Source of the DNA: DAIOFH01 sp036745875
GTDB lineage: Bacteria; Planctomycetota; SZUA-567
Direction of reading: 5' to 3'
NCBI GenBank assembly: GCA_036745875.1
Contig: DAIOFH010000169.1
Coordinates: 1-6,625 of the forward strand
DNA: 6,625 bases
A program made the translations under genes and the position numbers. This document shows positions 1 through 5,449 of this stretch, piece by piece (positions within the stretch are counted from its first letter, which is position 1; each line of letters begins with the position of its first letter). Under the pieces are notes generated by a model, which was given only the letters and a program-made list of their open reading frames with translations, did no database searches and was not told the DNA's origin.

Positions 1-47
1 AGTGTTGTGTATCCGAAATAAGTTGAACATGCGGTCTATTCGGATAG
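1..47. repeat. Unrelated leader segment with inverted repeat at the break of the ABC ATPase gene
   Basis: This segment does not encode the residues expected upstream of the ATPase Walker B strand, and the ATPase frame has a TAG stop at 45-47. It contains a perfect 8-base inverted repeat, TATCCGAA (10-17) and TTCGGATA (39-46). With one bulged A the repeat extends to 10 pairs around a loop of about 16 bases. The right arm ends one base before the point where transporter homology resumes (about 48). A mobile-element end, a rearrangement joint or an assembly joint would all explain it. I do not recognise a specific insertion sequence, and the window starts too close to look for a transposase. Confidence 0.55.
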
Positions 48-1064
48 GCTCTTATCCTCGACGAACCAACGGCCGCCCTCTCCGAGCACGAATCCAACGA
101 CCTTTTTGAAAAGATCGACAACCTCAAGGCCAAGGGCGTCGCCATCATCTTCATTTCCCATCGCATGAACGAAATTAAAAGAATCAGCGACCGCGTCGCG
201 GTGCTGCGTGACGGCGAATATATCAATACCGTCGTCACCGCCGAGACGGAAATTGACGAGATCATCAAGATGATGGTCGGCCGTGACGTCAGCCATAACA
301 TACGTAAGACCAAGAGCAGCGTCCCCGTCGACGCCCCGGTCATATTGGAGGCGGAGCACATCACATCGCCAAAAATCGATGACGTTACCTTCAACCTTCG
401 CCAGGGCGAGATTCTTGGCTTTGCCGGCCTTGTCGGCTCTGGGCGGACGGAAGTCATGCGCCTTATTTTTGGCGCAGACCCCATGGAATCAGGAGAAATA
501 CGGATACGTGGCCAAAAGATCAACGTCGCCACCCCGCAAGACGCGGTATCGGCCGGCGTCGCCTACCTGTCGGAAGACAGGAAACGCTACGGCCTGGTGC
601 TTGGCTTGACGGTAACGGGAAACGCGACAATCGCCTCACTTGACAAATTCCTCTCCCACCGGCTGTTCATCGACAAAAAATCAGGAAGGATGGAAACGCA
701 AAAATATATCGATAACCTCCGCATCAAGACCCCGAGTTCGGAGCAGCTGGTCAAGAATCTGTCCGGCGGCAACCAGCAGAAAGTCGTCATCGCCAAGTGG
801 CTTATCCGTGACACCGACATTCTCATCTTCGACGAGCCAACGCGCGGCATCGACATCGGCGCAAAAGCGAAGATCTACAACCTGATGGAAGACCTCGTCA
901 AGGCAGGGAAATCCATCATCATGATTTCCTCCGAACTGCCGGAAATCCTGCGCATGTCGGACCGGGTCGTCGTCATGTGCAACGGCCGCAAGACAGCCGA
1001 ACTCGACATCGCCGAAGCGGACTCAGAAATCATTATGAAATACGCGACGCAATTCAGCGATTGA
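48..1064 (+). pseudogene. 5'-truncated sugar ABC transporter ATPase (RbsA/MglA type, two NBDs in one chain)
   Basis: The intact family member is a roughly 500-residue cytoplasmic protein with two fused nucleotide-binding domains that power uptake of a monosaccharide. Here the reading frame enters at the Walker B strand of domain 1 (LILDEPTAAL, from base 51) and keeps that domain's H-loop histidine (SHRMNEI, His codon 159-161). Walker A, Q-loop and signature of domain 1 are absent, and a TAG stop lies at 45-47. Domain 2 is complete. Counting from the ATG at 165, it has a degenerate Walker A GLVGSGRT (residues 88-95, Arg for Lys), Q-loop region YLSEDRKRYG (134-143), signature LSGGNQQK (199-206), Walker B ILIFDEPTRGID (219-230) and SSELPE (255-260) with Ser in place of the H-loop His. 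The Arg and Ser changes are normal for domain 2 of this family. About 337 residues remain. ATG 165 is the only obvious restart and has no clear Shine-Dalgarno, so I call this a pseudogene unless the left edge is artefactual. It lies 46 bases upstream of its permease. Confidence 0.85.
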
Positions 1065-1110
1065 ACGCGTACAGACACGATAATCCAGAAAAACGGGAAG
1101 GAACCCCGCC

Positions 1111-2019
1111 ATGAGCCAAAACAAAGTGATAGCCTACATCAAAGGCCCCGGACAGCAAAAGGCGCTTGCCTTGTCCGCTCTCATAGTGCTGTACGTGTTT
1201 TTCTGCATCTTCGGCTCGAACTTCGCCTCGCTGGACACGCTGATCAGCATTTTCGACTCATCGTACTACACGGGCTTCATGGCCATCGGCATGACTCTCG
1301 TGATTATCAGCGGCGGCATAGACCTTTCCGTCGGCACCGTGACGGTCGGCTCCGCCCTCATAGGCGGCGTCGCCTACAACGTCTGGGGGCTGCCGATGTG
1401 GTTCTGCCTCATCCTCATCGTCCTCACCGGCACCATCTTCGGCATCATGAACGGCATACTTATCGGTAAACTGAACCTGCCGCCATTTATCGCCACGCTG
1501 GGGGCACAATTCATCTCCATGGGACTGTGTTCCGTCGTCGCCAAGGTGCAGACTATGCGCTACCCCAGCATCACCAGCCCGGACGGTTGGTTTAAGACGG
1601 TGTTTTTCAAGACCCGGTCGGGCTTCCCGATGGGCGCAATATGGCTGTTGTTGCTGTTCGCCGTCGCAGTCATCATCCTCAACCGCACCAAGCTCGGCAA
1701 CTATACCTACGCCATAGGCGACAACGAGGAAACGGTGAGGCTTTCCGGCATCAACACCTCCAACTGGAAATTGCTCATTTACACCGTCTCCGGGTTCTGC
1801 TGCGGACTTGCCGGCATCATCTACGCAGCCACCTTCACTTCCATCACCCCGCAAACCGGCGGCGGCCAGGAAATGTACGCCATCGCAGCCTGCGTCATCG
1901 GCGGCGCGTCCCTCTCCGGCGGCATCGGCTCCCTCACCGGAACCATCATCGGCGTCGTGGTCGTGGCGGCGGTGCTTGTCGACGTTATCAGAAACAAGCG
2001 CGCAATGCAGGCCCGCTAG
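1111..2019 (+). CDS. Sugar ABC transporter permease (RbsC/XylH/MglC type), probable internal C-terminal deletion
   Basis: This is the inner-membrane subunit of a monosaccharide importer, 302 residues. Family landmarks are present: GMTLVIISGGIDLSVG (60-75), the LIGKLNLPPFIATLG stretch (117-131), the cytoplasmic coupling segment AIGDNEETVRLSGIN (201-215) and VIGGASLSGGIGSLTGTIIG (262-281). Most of the chain is hydrophobic helices (about 18-36, 55-90, 97-118, 126-145, 175-191, 222-242, 255-290). The start ATG follows AAGGA with 8 bases of spacing. After GTIIG the family normally continues with about 36 residues covering helix 9, an NNGxxLLG-like loop and helix 10 up to the VLVD motif. Here only about 10 residues separate GTIIG from LVD, so about 26 seem to be missing, in frame. 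The product would then have one membrane helix fewer and a flipped basic tail (RNKRAMQAR). ABC permease identity is firm; whether it works is doubtful. Confidence 0.92.
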   Translation: MSQNKVIAYIKGPGQQKALALSALIVLYVFFCIFGSNFASLDTLISIFDSSYYTGFMAIGMTLVIISGGIDLSVGTVTVGSALIGGVAYNVWGLPMWFCLILIVLTGTIFGIMNGILIGKLNLPPFIATLGAQFISMGLCSVVAKVQTMRYPSITSPDGWFKTVFFKTRSGFPMGAIWLLLLFAVAVIILNRTKLGNYTYAIGDNEETVRLSGINTSNWKLLIYTVSGFCCGLAGIIYAATFTSITPQTGGGQEMYAIAACVIGGASLSGGIGSLTGTIIGVVVVAAVLVDVIRNKRAMQAR

Positions 2020-2043
2020 CGAATGCTCAATTTCGATCCTGTT

Positions 2044-2061
2044 GGTCTCCCGCATGAGACC
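2044..2061 (+). other. Intra-operon hairpin upstream of the binding-protein gene
   Basis: A perfect 6-base stem, GGTCTC (2044-2049) with GAGACC (2056-2061), encloses the loop CCGCAT in the 70-base gap between permease and binding protein. It sits 28 bases before the start codon and leaves the Shine-Dalgarno free. No U-run follows directly, so it does not look like a terminator. In related operons such hairpins can mark RNA processing or protect the 5' end of the abundant binding-protein message; that role here is inference. Confidence 0.4.
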
Positions 2062-2089
2062 GTTCACATTTCTTTAATGGAGGAACAGT

Positions 2090-3163
2090 ATGAAAAAGAT
2101 GTTGTTGGCCGTTTTCGCGGCATTGTTGACCTTCTCTATCGGCGTCACGGTTGAAGCCGGGCAGACGGTCGTCATCATTTCGAAAAGTCTCCAGAACCAA
2201 TTCTACCAGGCGTCCTTCAAGGGCGCGGAAGACGCTGGCAAGGAATACAATGTCCGCGTCATCGTCAACGGCCCCGACGCGGAAAGCAACATCCCGCAAC
2301 AGGTCGAACAGGTCCGCGCTGCCATCAACCAGAAGCCCAACGCCCTCATCCTCGCTGCTTGCGACCCCACCTCAGTCCAGGAAGTGCTTGCCCGCGCCAA
2401 GGAAAACAGCCTCCCGGTCATCGGCTTCGACTCCGGCGTTCCCGGCGACCAGTCCGGCGCAGTGATCGCCACCGCCGCCACCAACAATGAAAACGCGGGC
2501 GCTTTCGTCGCCGACAACCTCGCCGATTACGACAGATTCCAGGCCAAGGTCAAGGCCGGCACCGAAGCCAGCCCCGCCGTCGTCGCCGTCCTCGCCCAGG
2601 ACTCCACATCAGGCTCGATTGTCCAGCGCACCGACGGCTTTGTCTACCAGATGAAGAAACGCATCGAAGCCATGGATCCGGGCCTCAAGGACGCAGTCTC
2701 CATCGGCGGCCAGACCAACTGGGAAGTCCCCAGCAAAAAGACGGCCAAGGTGAAGATCGTCGTCACCACCCCCCCGACCACCACCCCCGCCGACATCCAG
2801 GCTGTCGCCTCCGCCATGCTGATGGTCCCGAACACCGCAGCGATCTTCGCCGCCAACCAGGACGCGGTCAACGGCCTTATCAGCGTCACCGCCGACGCCA
2901 CCGACCTCGACCGCCAGACCGGCCGCTACAAGGACATGATCGTCGTCGGCTTCGACGCCGGTTCGAACCAGAAGGACGCTGTGAGAAGCGGCGCGTTCTT
3001 CGGCTCCGTGACCCAAGACCCCTATCGCATGGGCTACGAATCCGTCCGCATGGCAGTAGACGCCGCCAACGGCAAGCCCGTCACCGACATGGACACCGGA
3101 GCCAAGTGGTACAACTCCAAAAACATCGACGATCCGGACATTGCCGTCCTGCTCTACGACTAA
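2090..3163 (+). CDS. Periplasmic sugar-binding protein of the ABC transporter (RbsB-like, Peripla_BP_4 type)
   Basis: The 357-residue preprotein delivers a sugar to the permease. A Sec signal peptide is clear: KK at the N-terminus, a hydrophobic core (residues 4-18) and a probable cut after VEA (residue 23). There is no lipobox Cys. The mature fold starts with VVIISKSLQNQFYQASFKGA (27-46), matching the first strand and ligand helix of ribose-binding proteins. Positions aligning with sugar contacts of E. coli RbsB appear conserved: Asn36, Phe38, Asp114, Arg180, Asn256 (FAANQD), Asp289 (VGFDAG) and Gln309 (VTQDPY). The residue after Asp114 is Ser where ribose binders have Arg, so the ligand may not be ribose. 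The chain is longer than RbsB, with extra sequence around 195-235 (PTTTP-rich) and 340-357. Shine-Dalgarno GGAGGA lies 5 bases before ATG. Codon use is strongly C-ending, in keeping with high expression. A strong terminator follows. The gene seems intact, unlike its two partners. Confidence 0.92.
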   Translation: MKKMLLAVFAALLTFSIGVTVEAGQTVVIISKSLQNQFYQASFKGAEDAGKEYNVRVIVNGPDAESNIPQQVEQVRAAINQKPNALILAACDPTSVQEVLARAKENSLPVIGFDSGVPGDQSGAVIATAATNNENAGAFVADNLADYDRFQAKVKAGTEASPAVVAVLAQDSTSGSIVQRTDGFVYQMKKRIEAMDPGLKDAVSIGGQTNWEVPSKKTAKVKIVVTTPPTTTPADIQAVASAMLMVPNTAAIFAANQDAVNGLISVTADATDLDRQTGRYKDMIVVGFDAGSNQKDAVRSGAFFGSVTQDPYRMGYESVRMAVDAANGKPVTDMDTGAKWYNSKNIDDPDIAVLLYD

Positions 3164-3191
3164 TTGAGTCATAACAGCATGCATATAAACG

Positions 3192-3224
3192 AAAAGGCGG
3201 AAGGAGCGATCCTTCCGCCTTTTT
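3192..3224 (+). terminator. Intrinsic terminator, probably bidirectional
   Basis: The arms AAAAGGCGGAAGGA (3192-3205) and TCCTTCCGCCTTTT (3210-3223) pair perfectly around a GCGA loop of the stable GNRA type, and the T-run spans 3220-3224. It ends the transporter operon 28 bases after its last stop codon. The left A-run gives four Us on the opposite strand, so it can also serve the converging acetyltransferase gene, which ends at 3279. Confidence 0.93.
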
Positions 3225-3278
3225 CATGTTCCGTATTTTCCGCAAATGATACAGCATATCCGGGTAAATGGACGGTGT

Positions 3279-3743
3279 TCACTGTTTTTCAAGAAACACC
3301 AGCGTCAAGCCGCCCGGCAGCGCTTTCCGGGAGAATTCCCTGTAGCCGCTTTTCTCATAGAGCCTGATATTTTGACTGCTTTTGTCGCTGGTGAATAATT
3401 CATAGCGGCAGTCGGGAAAACAAGCCTCGATGGCCTGCAGAAGTTGCCTGCCTATTCCCCTGCCCTGAAAATCGGGATCGACCATCAGTTTGCCGATATG
3501 GACGGTGCCGTTCTCCAGTCGCCCCCTTACAGACCCTACGATCCGTCCGGAAGGATTGAGCGCCTTAAGGATCGTGCCGCGATTGAATTGCTCCGCAATC
3601 TCCGCCAGCGTTTCCTTGAGCGGTGGGATGCCATAATTATTGACCAGCTTGGCTTCACTCTGGAAAGCGCGGTACTGCAATTCGAGAATGGCCTGGAGAT
3701 CGTCTTCACAAGCCTTTTGAGCAGTGATGATTTGATCCGGCAT
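3279..3743 (-). CDS. GNAT-family N-acetyltransferase
   Basis: This is a 154-residue cytoplasmic acetyl-CoA-dependent acyltransferase of single GNAT domain size; the acceptor is unknown. Motif A is clear: VHIGKLMVDPDFQGRGIG (81-98), with the pyrophosphate-binding loop QGRGIG at 93-98 and the helix RQLLQAIEA after it. Motif B is NIRLYEKSGYREF (125-137), with the Tyr129 position usual for the general acid. I chose the ATG at 3743 rather than a frame-open start further upstream. It begins just 10 bases after the stop of the upstream reductase gene, the N-terminus MPDQIITAQKACEDDLQAI fits the usual first strand and helix, and the longer form would run back through the reductase coding sequence. 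The Shine-Dalgarno is weak (GAAAG, 8 bases of spacing), consistent with translational coupling. The gene converges on the transporter terminator. Confidence 0.88.
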   Translation of the reverse strand: MPDQIITAQKACEDDLQAILELQYRAFQSEAKLVNNYGIPPLKETLAEIAEQFNRGTILKALNPSGRIVGSVRGRLENGTVHIGKLMVDPDFQGRGIGRQLLQAIEACFPDCRYELFTSDKSSQNIRLYEKSGYREFSRKALPGGLTLVFLEKQ

Positions 3744-3753
3744 GCAAGCACTT

Positions 3754-4476
3754 TCAGGAGAACAGGGAAAAGAGGCGCAGGAGAATACCGATAGCCAGCC
3801 AGCGCCGGGAAATATACTGCAGTCGCTTCTTGCGGACAATGGCACGGTAGGAAAGTTCGGCCGCGCGTTGTGCGGAACAAACCCAGAAGTGCCCTTCCCC
3901 CTTCATCATCGCGGTTTTTACCGGACCCGGCCGAAGTTCGGTAACCGTGCAGCAGGAATTGTTTTTTTTGGCCTTTTTGTCAATGGCGTCCAGGTACATG
4001 ACCTGATAGGCCTTGGAGGCGGAGTAGGCGGGAGCCGCCTGCTCGCTGACCAATCCGCCGACGGAGGTTATCGCCGCGATTTGTCCGCCGGGATTTTTCA
4101 AAAAATGCCCGAATCCCCAGTCTATCGCGCCGGTGAAAGCGAAGACATTTGTCGACAGCGTCGGGACTTCGACCGAAAAATCCAGGCCGGGGTTGAGGAA
4201 GCCCGTCCCCGCGCTGACGACCAGAAGGTCCATTCCGCCGAGTTTTTCCAGGCATACGTTCAGATTAGGGAGAAGGTTCGGCAAGTCGTCGACATCGAAG
4301 GCGTGCGTTACTATTTTTTGGGGAAACTCTCCCTGAAGCTGTCCCAGCAATTCCCCTCGGCGACCGGTGGCGCAGACCTGCCAGCCGTTACGAGCCAAAA
4401 GAAGCGCCAGTTCCCTGCCGATCCCGGAGGAAGCGCCGAGAACAAGCGCTTTACCACCATTATTGGTCTTGAGCAT
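3754..4476 (-). CDS. Short-chain dehydrogenase/reductase (SDR), probably NADPH-linked
   Basis: This 240-residue protein has the classical SDR size and Rossmann fold. The motifs in order are: dinucleotide loop GASSGIG (14-20), TGRR after strand 2 (37-40; basic residues here favour NADP), FDVDD (60-64), SAGTG (88-92, the NAG motif with Ser for Asn), catalytic-tetrad Asn110 (STNVFAF), Ser138 (ITSVGG), Tyr151 and Lys155 (YSASK), and the PG motif RPGPVKTAM (182-190). The C-terminus (RRWLAIGILLRLFSLFS, 224-240) is basic then hydrophobic, as in SDRs that associate with membranes or act on lipid substrates; the substrate cannot be read from the sequence. The ATG at 4476 follows GAGAGGAG with a rather long 12-base spacing. 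The gene is first in an operon with the GNAT gene, 10 bases apart, and is divergent from the nucleotidyltransferase gene. Confidence 0.9.
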   Translation of the reverse strand: MLKTNNGGKALVLGASSGIGRELALLLARNGWQVCATGRRGELLGQLQGEFPQKIVTHAFDVDDLPNLLPNLNVCLEKLGGMDLLVVSAGTGFLNPGLDFSVEVPTLSTNVFAFTGAIDWGFGHFLKNPGGQIAAITSVGGLVSEQAAPAYSASKAYQVMYLDAIDKKAKKNNSCCTVTELRPGPVKTAMMKGEGHFWVCSAQRAAELSYRAIVRKKRLQYISRRWLAIGILLRLFSLFS

Positions 4477-4528
4477 GTACCGTTTGCGCTCCTCTCTGCT
4501 AATGCCTCACGTAAAAGCTACCGCGATA

Positions 4529-4537
4529 TGGTAAAAT
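4529..4537 (+). promoter_or_regulatory. Extended -10 promoter candidate for the nucleotidyltransferase gene
   Basis: TG (4529-4530), one base, then TAAAAT (4532-4537) matches the extended -10 pattern TGnTATAAT at all but one hexamer base. No credible -35 lies 16-18 bases upstream, which extended -10 promoters tolerate. Transcription would start near 4544, about 50 bases before the start codon at 4595. Confidence 0.35.
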
Positions 4538-4550
4538 ATACTAGTATTTT
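4535..4550. promoter_or_regulatory. Near-palindrome in the divergent promoter region, candidate operator
   Basis: The core ATACTAGTAT (4538-4547) is a perfect 10-base palindrome. It continues outward to AA/TT after one mismatched pair, giving a 16-base dyad. It overlaps the extended -10 candidate on the plus strand and sits in the middle of the 118-base spacer between the reductase and nucleotidyltransferase genes. A bound repressor could block both directions. A/T-rich palindromes also occur by chance, so the call is tentative. Confidence 0.4.
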
Positions 4551-4560
4551 CCGCAACATC

Positions 4561-4575
4561 GTTCATGGCTTGAAC
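4561..4575. promoter_or_regulatory. Second dyad in the leader of the nucleotidyltransferase gene
   Basis: GTTCA (4561-4565) and TGAAC (4571-4575) form a 5-base inverted repeat around TGGCT, just upstream of the AAAGGA ribosome-binding site. The centre is about 25 bases, or 2.4 helical turns, from the centre of the ATACTAGTAT dyad. It could be a second protein site or a short mRNA hairpin. Confidence 0.28.
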
Positions 4576-4594
4576 ATTTCAATAAAGGACCCGC

Positions 4595-5263
4595 ATGATC
4601 ACCATAACCGATTGGATGCCGAAAGTATTGGGCCTGTTGCAAAACAAATTTGGCGCGCGGCTGGCGTGTCTCGGCCTCCAGGGAAGCTACCGGCGCGGCG
4701 AAGCGAACGAAAGTAGCGATATCGACCTTGTGGCGCTGTTCGACACGATCGGCCTTGACGACCTTGACGCATACCGTGATATCGTCCGCACAATGCCCGA
4801 GGGCGAAAAAGCCTGCGGCTTCATCTGCGGACTGGAAGAAATGCACAACTGGCCACGGCACGAAGTGTTTGCTTTTAGCATGGACACGGATGATTATTAT
4901 GGCAAGCTGGCGGAGTTCCTTCCCCCCATAACTCGCGCCGATATCGAGGAAAACGTCACCATCGGCGCTTCGGGACTGTACCACCTTCTAAACCATAGTT
5001 ATCTCTACGCCAACCCGGACGAATGGGAGAATATTCTGGCCGGAACATACAAGGGCGCGTACTTTGTCATGCAGGTTTCATGGTATTTGCGCACAGGCGA
5101 ATACCACCGGTCGAAGCGGGAGCTGCTTGCTCACGTAAACGGTATCGATAAAGAAATATTGACGGCAAGCATGGATTTTCCGGTCTGGCTGGCGGCTAAT
5201 TCTCCACATCATAGTTTTTCCCTGCTCCTATCGTGGTGCCGCAATATTCTACTTAAAAGTTGA
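4595..5263 (+). CDS. Nucleotidyltransferase-fold protein with helical C-terminal domain
   Basis: This 222-residue cytoplasmic protein belongs to the polymerase-beta-like nucleotidyltransferase (NTase) superfamily. The active-site signature is complete at its first two parts: GS (30-31) in LQGSYRRGEANES, then SDIDLV (41-46) with metal-binding Asp42 and Asp44. The third carboxylate may be Glu90 in RHEVFAFS (88-95). Residues about 115-222 are mostly helical and aromatic-rich (GLYHLLNHSYLYAN 127-140, YFVMQVSWYLRTGEYHRSKREL 156-177), like the helical substrate domains attached to aminoglycoside-type and MNT-type transferases. The acceptor is unknown: an antibiotic, a nucleotide metabolite, RNA or a protein are all possible. 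The ATG follows AAAGGA with 5 bases of spacing. It is transcribed alone, divergently from the reductase operon, and no strong terminator is visible after it. Confidence 0.82.
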   Translation: MITITDWMPKVLGLLQNKFGARLACLGLQGSYRRGEANESSDIDLVALFDTIGLDDLDAYRDIVRTMPEGEKACGFICGLEEMHNWPRHEVFAFSMDTDDYYGKLAEFLPPITRADIEENVTIGASGLYHLLNHSYLYANPDEWENILAGTYKGAYFVMQVSWYLRTGEYHRSKRELLAHVNGIDKEILTASMDFPVWLAANSPHHSFSLLLSWCRNILLKS

Positions 5264-5333
5264 AAATTATGAAATTCGCATTTTCCCGCCGGTACTTTCT
5301 AAAACTAACTTTTAAAAATTAACGTTTATTTTC

Positions 5334-5361
5334 TTGACTTGGTATACGGTATTTCCATAAT
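5334..5361 (+). promoter_or_regulatory. Sigma70-type promoter of the membrane-protein gene
   Basis: TTGACT (5334-5339) as -35 and CATAAT (5356-5361) as -10 are 16 bases apart, each with five of six consensus bases. The preceding 40 bases (about 5295-5333) are very A/T-rich and resemble an UP element. The predicted start near 5368 leaves a leader of about 80 bases before the ATG at 5450. The gene-free gap 5264-5449 otherwise holds only the dyad at 5369-5383. Confidence 0.65.
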
Positions 5362-5368
5362 TGCTTGT

Positions 5369-5383
5369 ATTGAGTTAATCAAT
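5369..5383. promoter_or_regulatory. Imperfect dyad at the predicted transcription start, candidate operator
   Basis: ATTGAGTTAATCAAT is a 15-base dyad with a single mismatched pair, placed right after the -10 box at about +1 to +15, where a repressor would block initiation. It resembles an FNR/CRP half-site pair (TTGA...TCAA), but its spacing is one base short of the FNR consensus, so the regulator is not identified. Confidence 0.35.
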
Positions 5384-5449
5384 ATCGTTTATTTTCCACA
5401 ACATACAAGAGGGGATTGTTCACCAGACTTTGCACTGGGGGAAAAAGCC

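Noticed and set aside
23..47. Outward promoter in the 5' segment (TTGAAC as -35)
   Set aside because: No acceptable -10 hexamer occurs at 16-18 bases; the nearest (TAGGCT) matches only three positions.
1258..2067. 269-codon open frame on the minus strand opposite the permease
   Set aside because: It is rich in His, Asp, Gly and Arg with no recognisable fold, and arises from the strong G/C third-position bias of the real gene on the plus strand.
2609..3184. 191-codon minus-strand frame opposite the binding protein
   Set aside because: Low-complexity Val/Gly/Asp composition without motifs; a mirror of the C-rich codon use of the binding-protein gene, and it crosses no sensible start signal.
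3172..3187. GCATGC/ATGCAT palindromes after the binding-protein stop
   Set aside because: Very short overlapping palindromes expected by chance; they have no arrangement suggesting a site.
3744..3845. Longer N-terminus for the acetyltransferase
   Set aside because: The 34 extra residues lie inside reductase coding sequence, are Cys/Ser/Pro-rich and do not fit a GNAT start.
3742..4716. 324-codon plus-strand frame opposite the reductase
   Set aside because: The reductase on the minus strand has a complete set of SDR motifs. This frame has none and also runs into the nucleotidyltransferase start.
5264..5290. Terminator after the nucleotidyltransferase gene
   Set aside because: GAAAAT/ATTTTC can pair with a 12-base loop, but the stem is nearly all A/T and no T-run follows.
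5369..5383. FNR box
   Set aside because: Half-sites resemble TTGA/TCAA, but the spacing is one base shorter than the strict FNR arrangement; kept only as a generic dyad.
5339..5449. TTG start giving a 380-residue membrane protein
   Set aside because: It would begin within the -35 box of the best promoter and lacks a ribosome-binding site; ATG 5450 has one.
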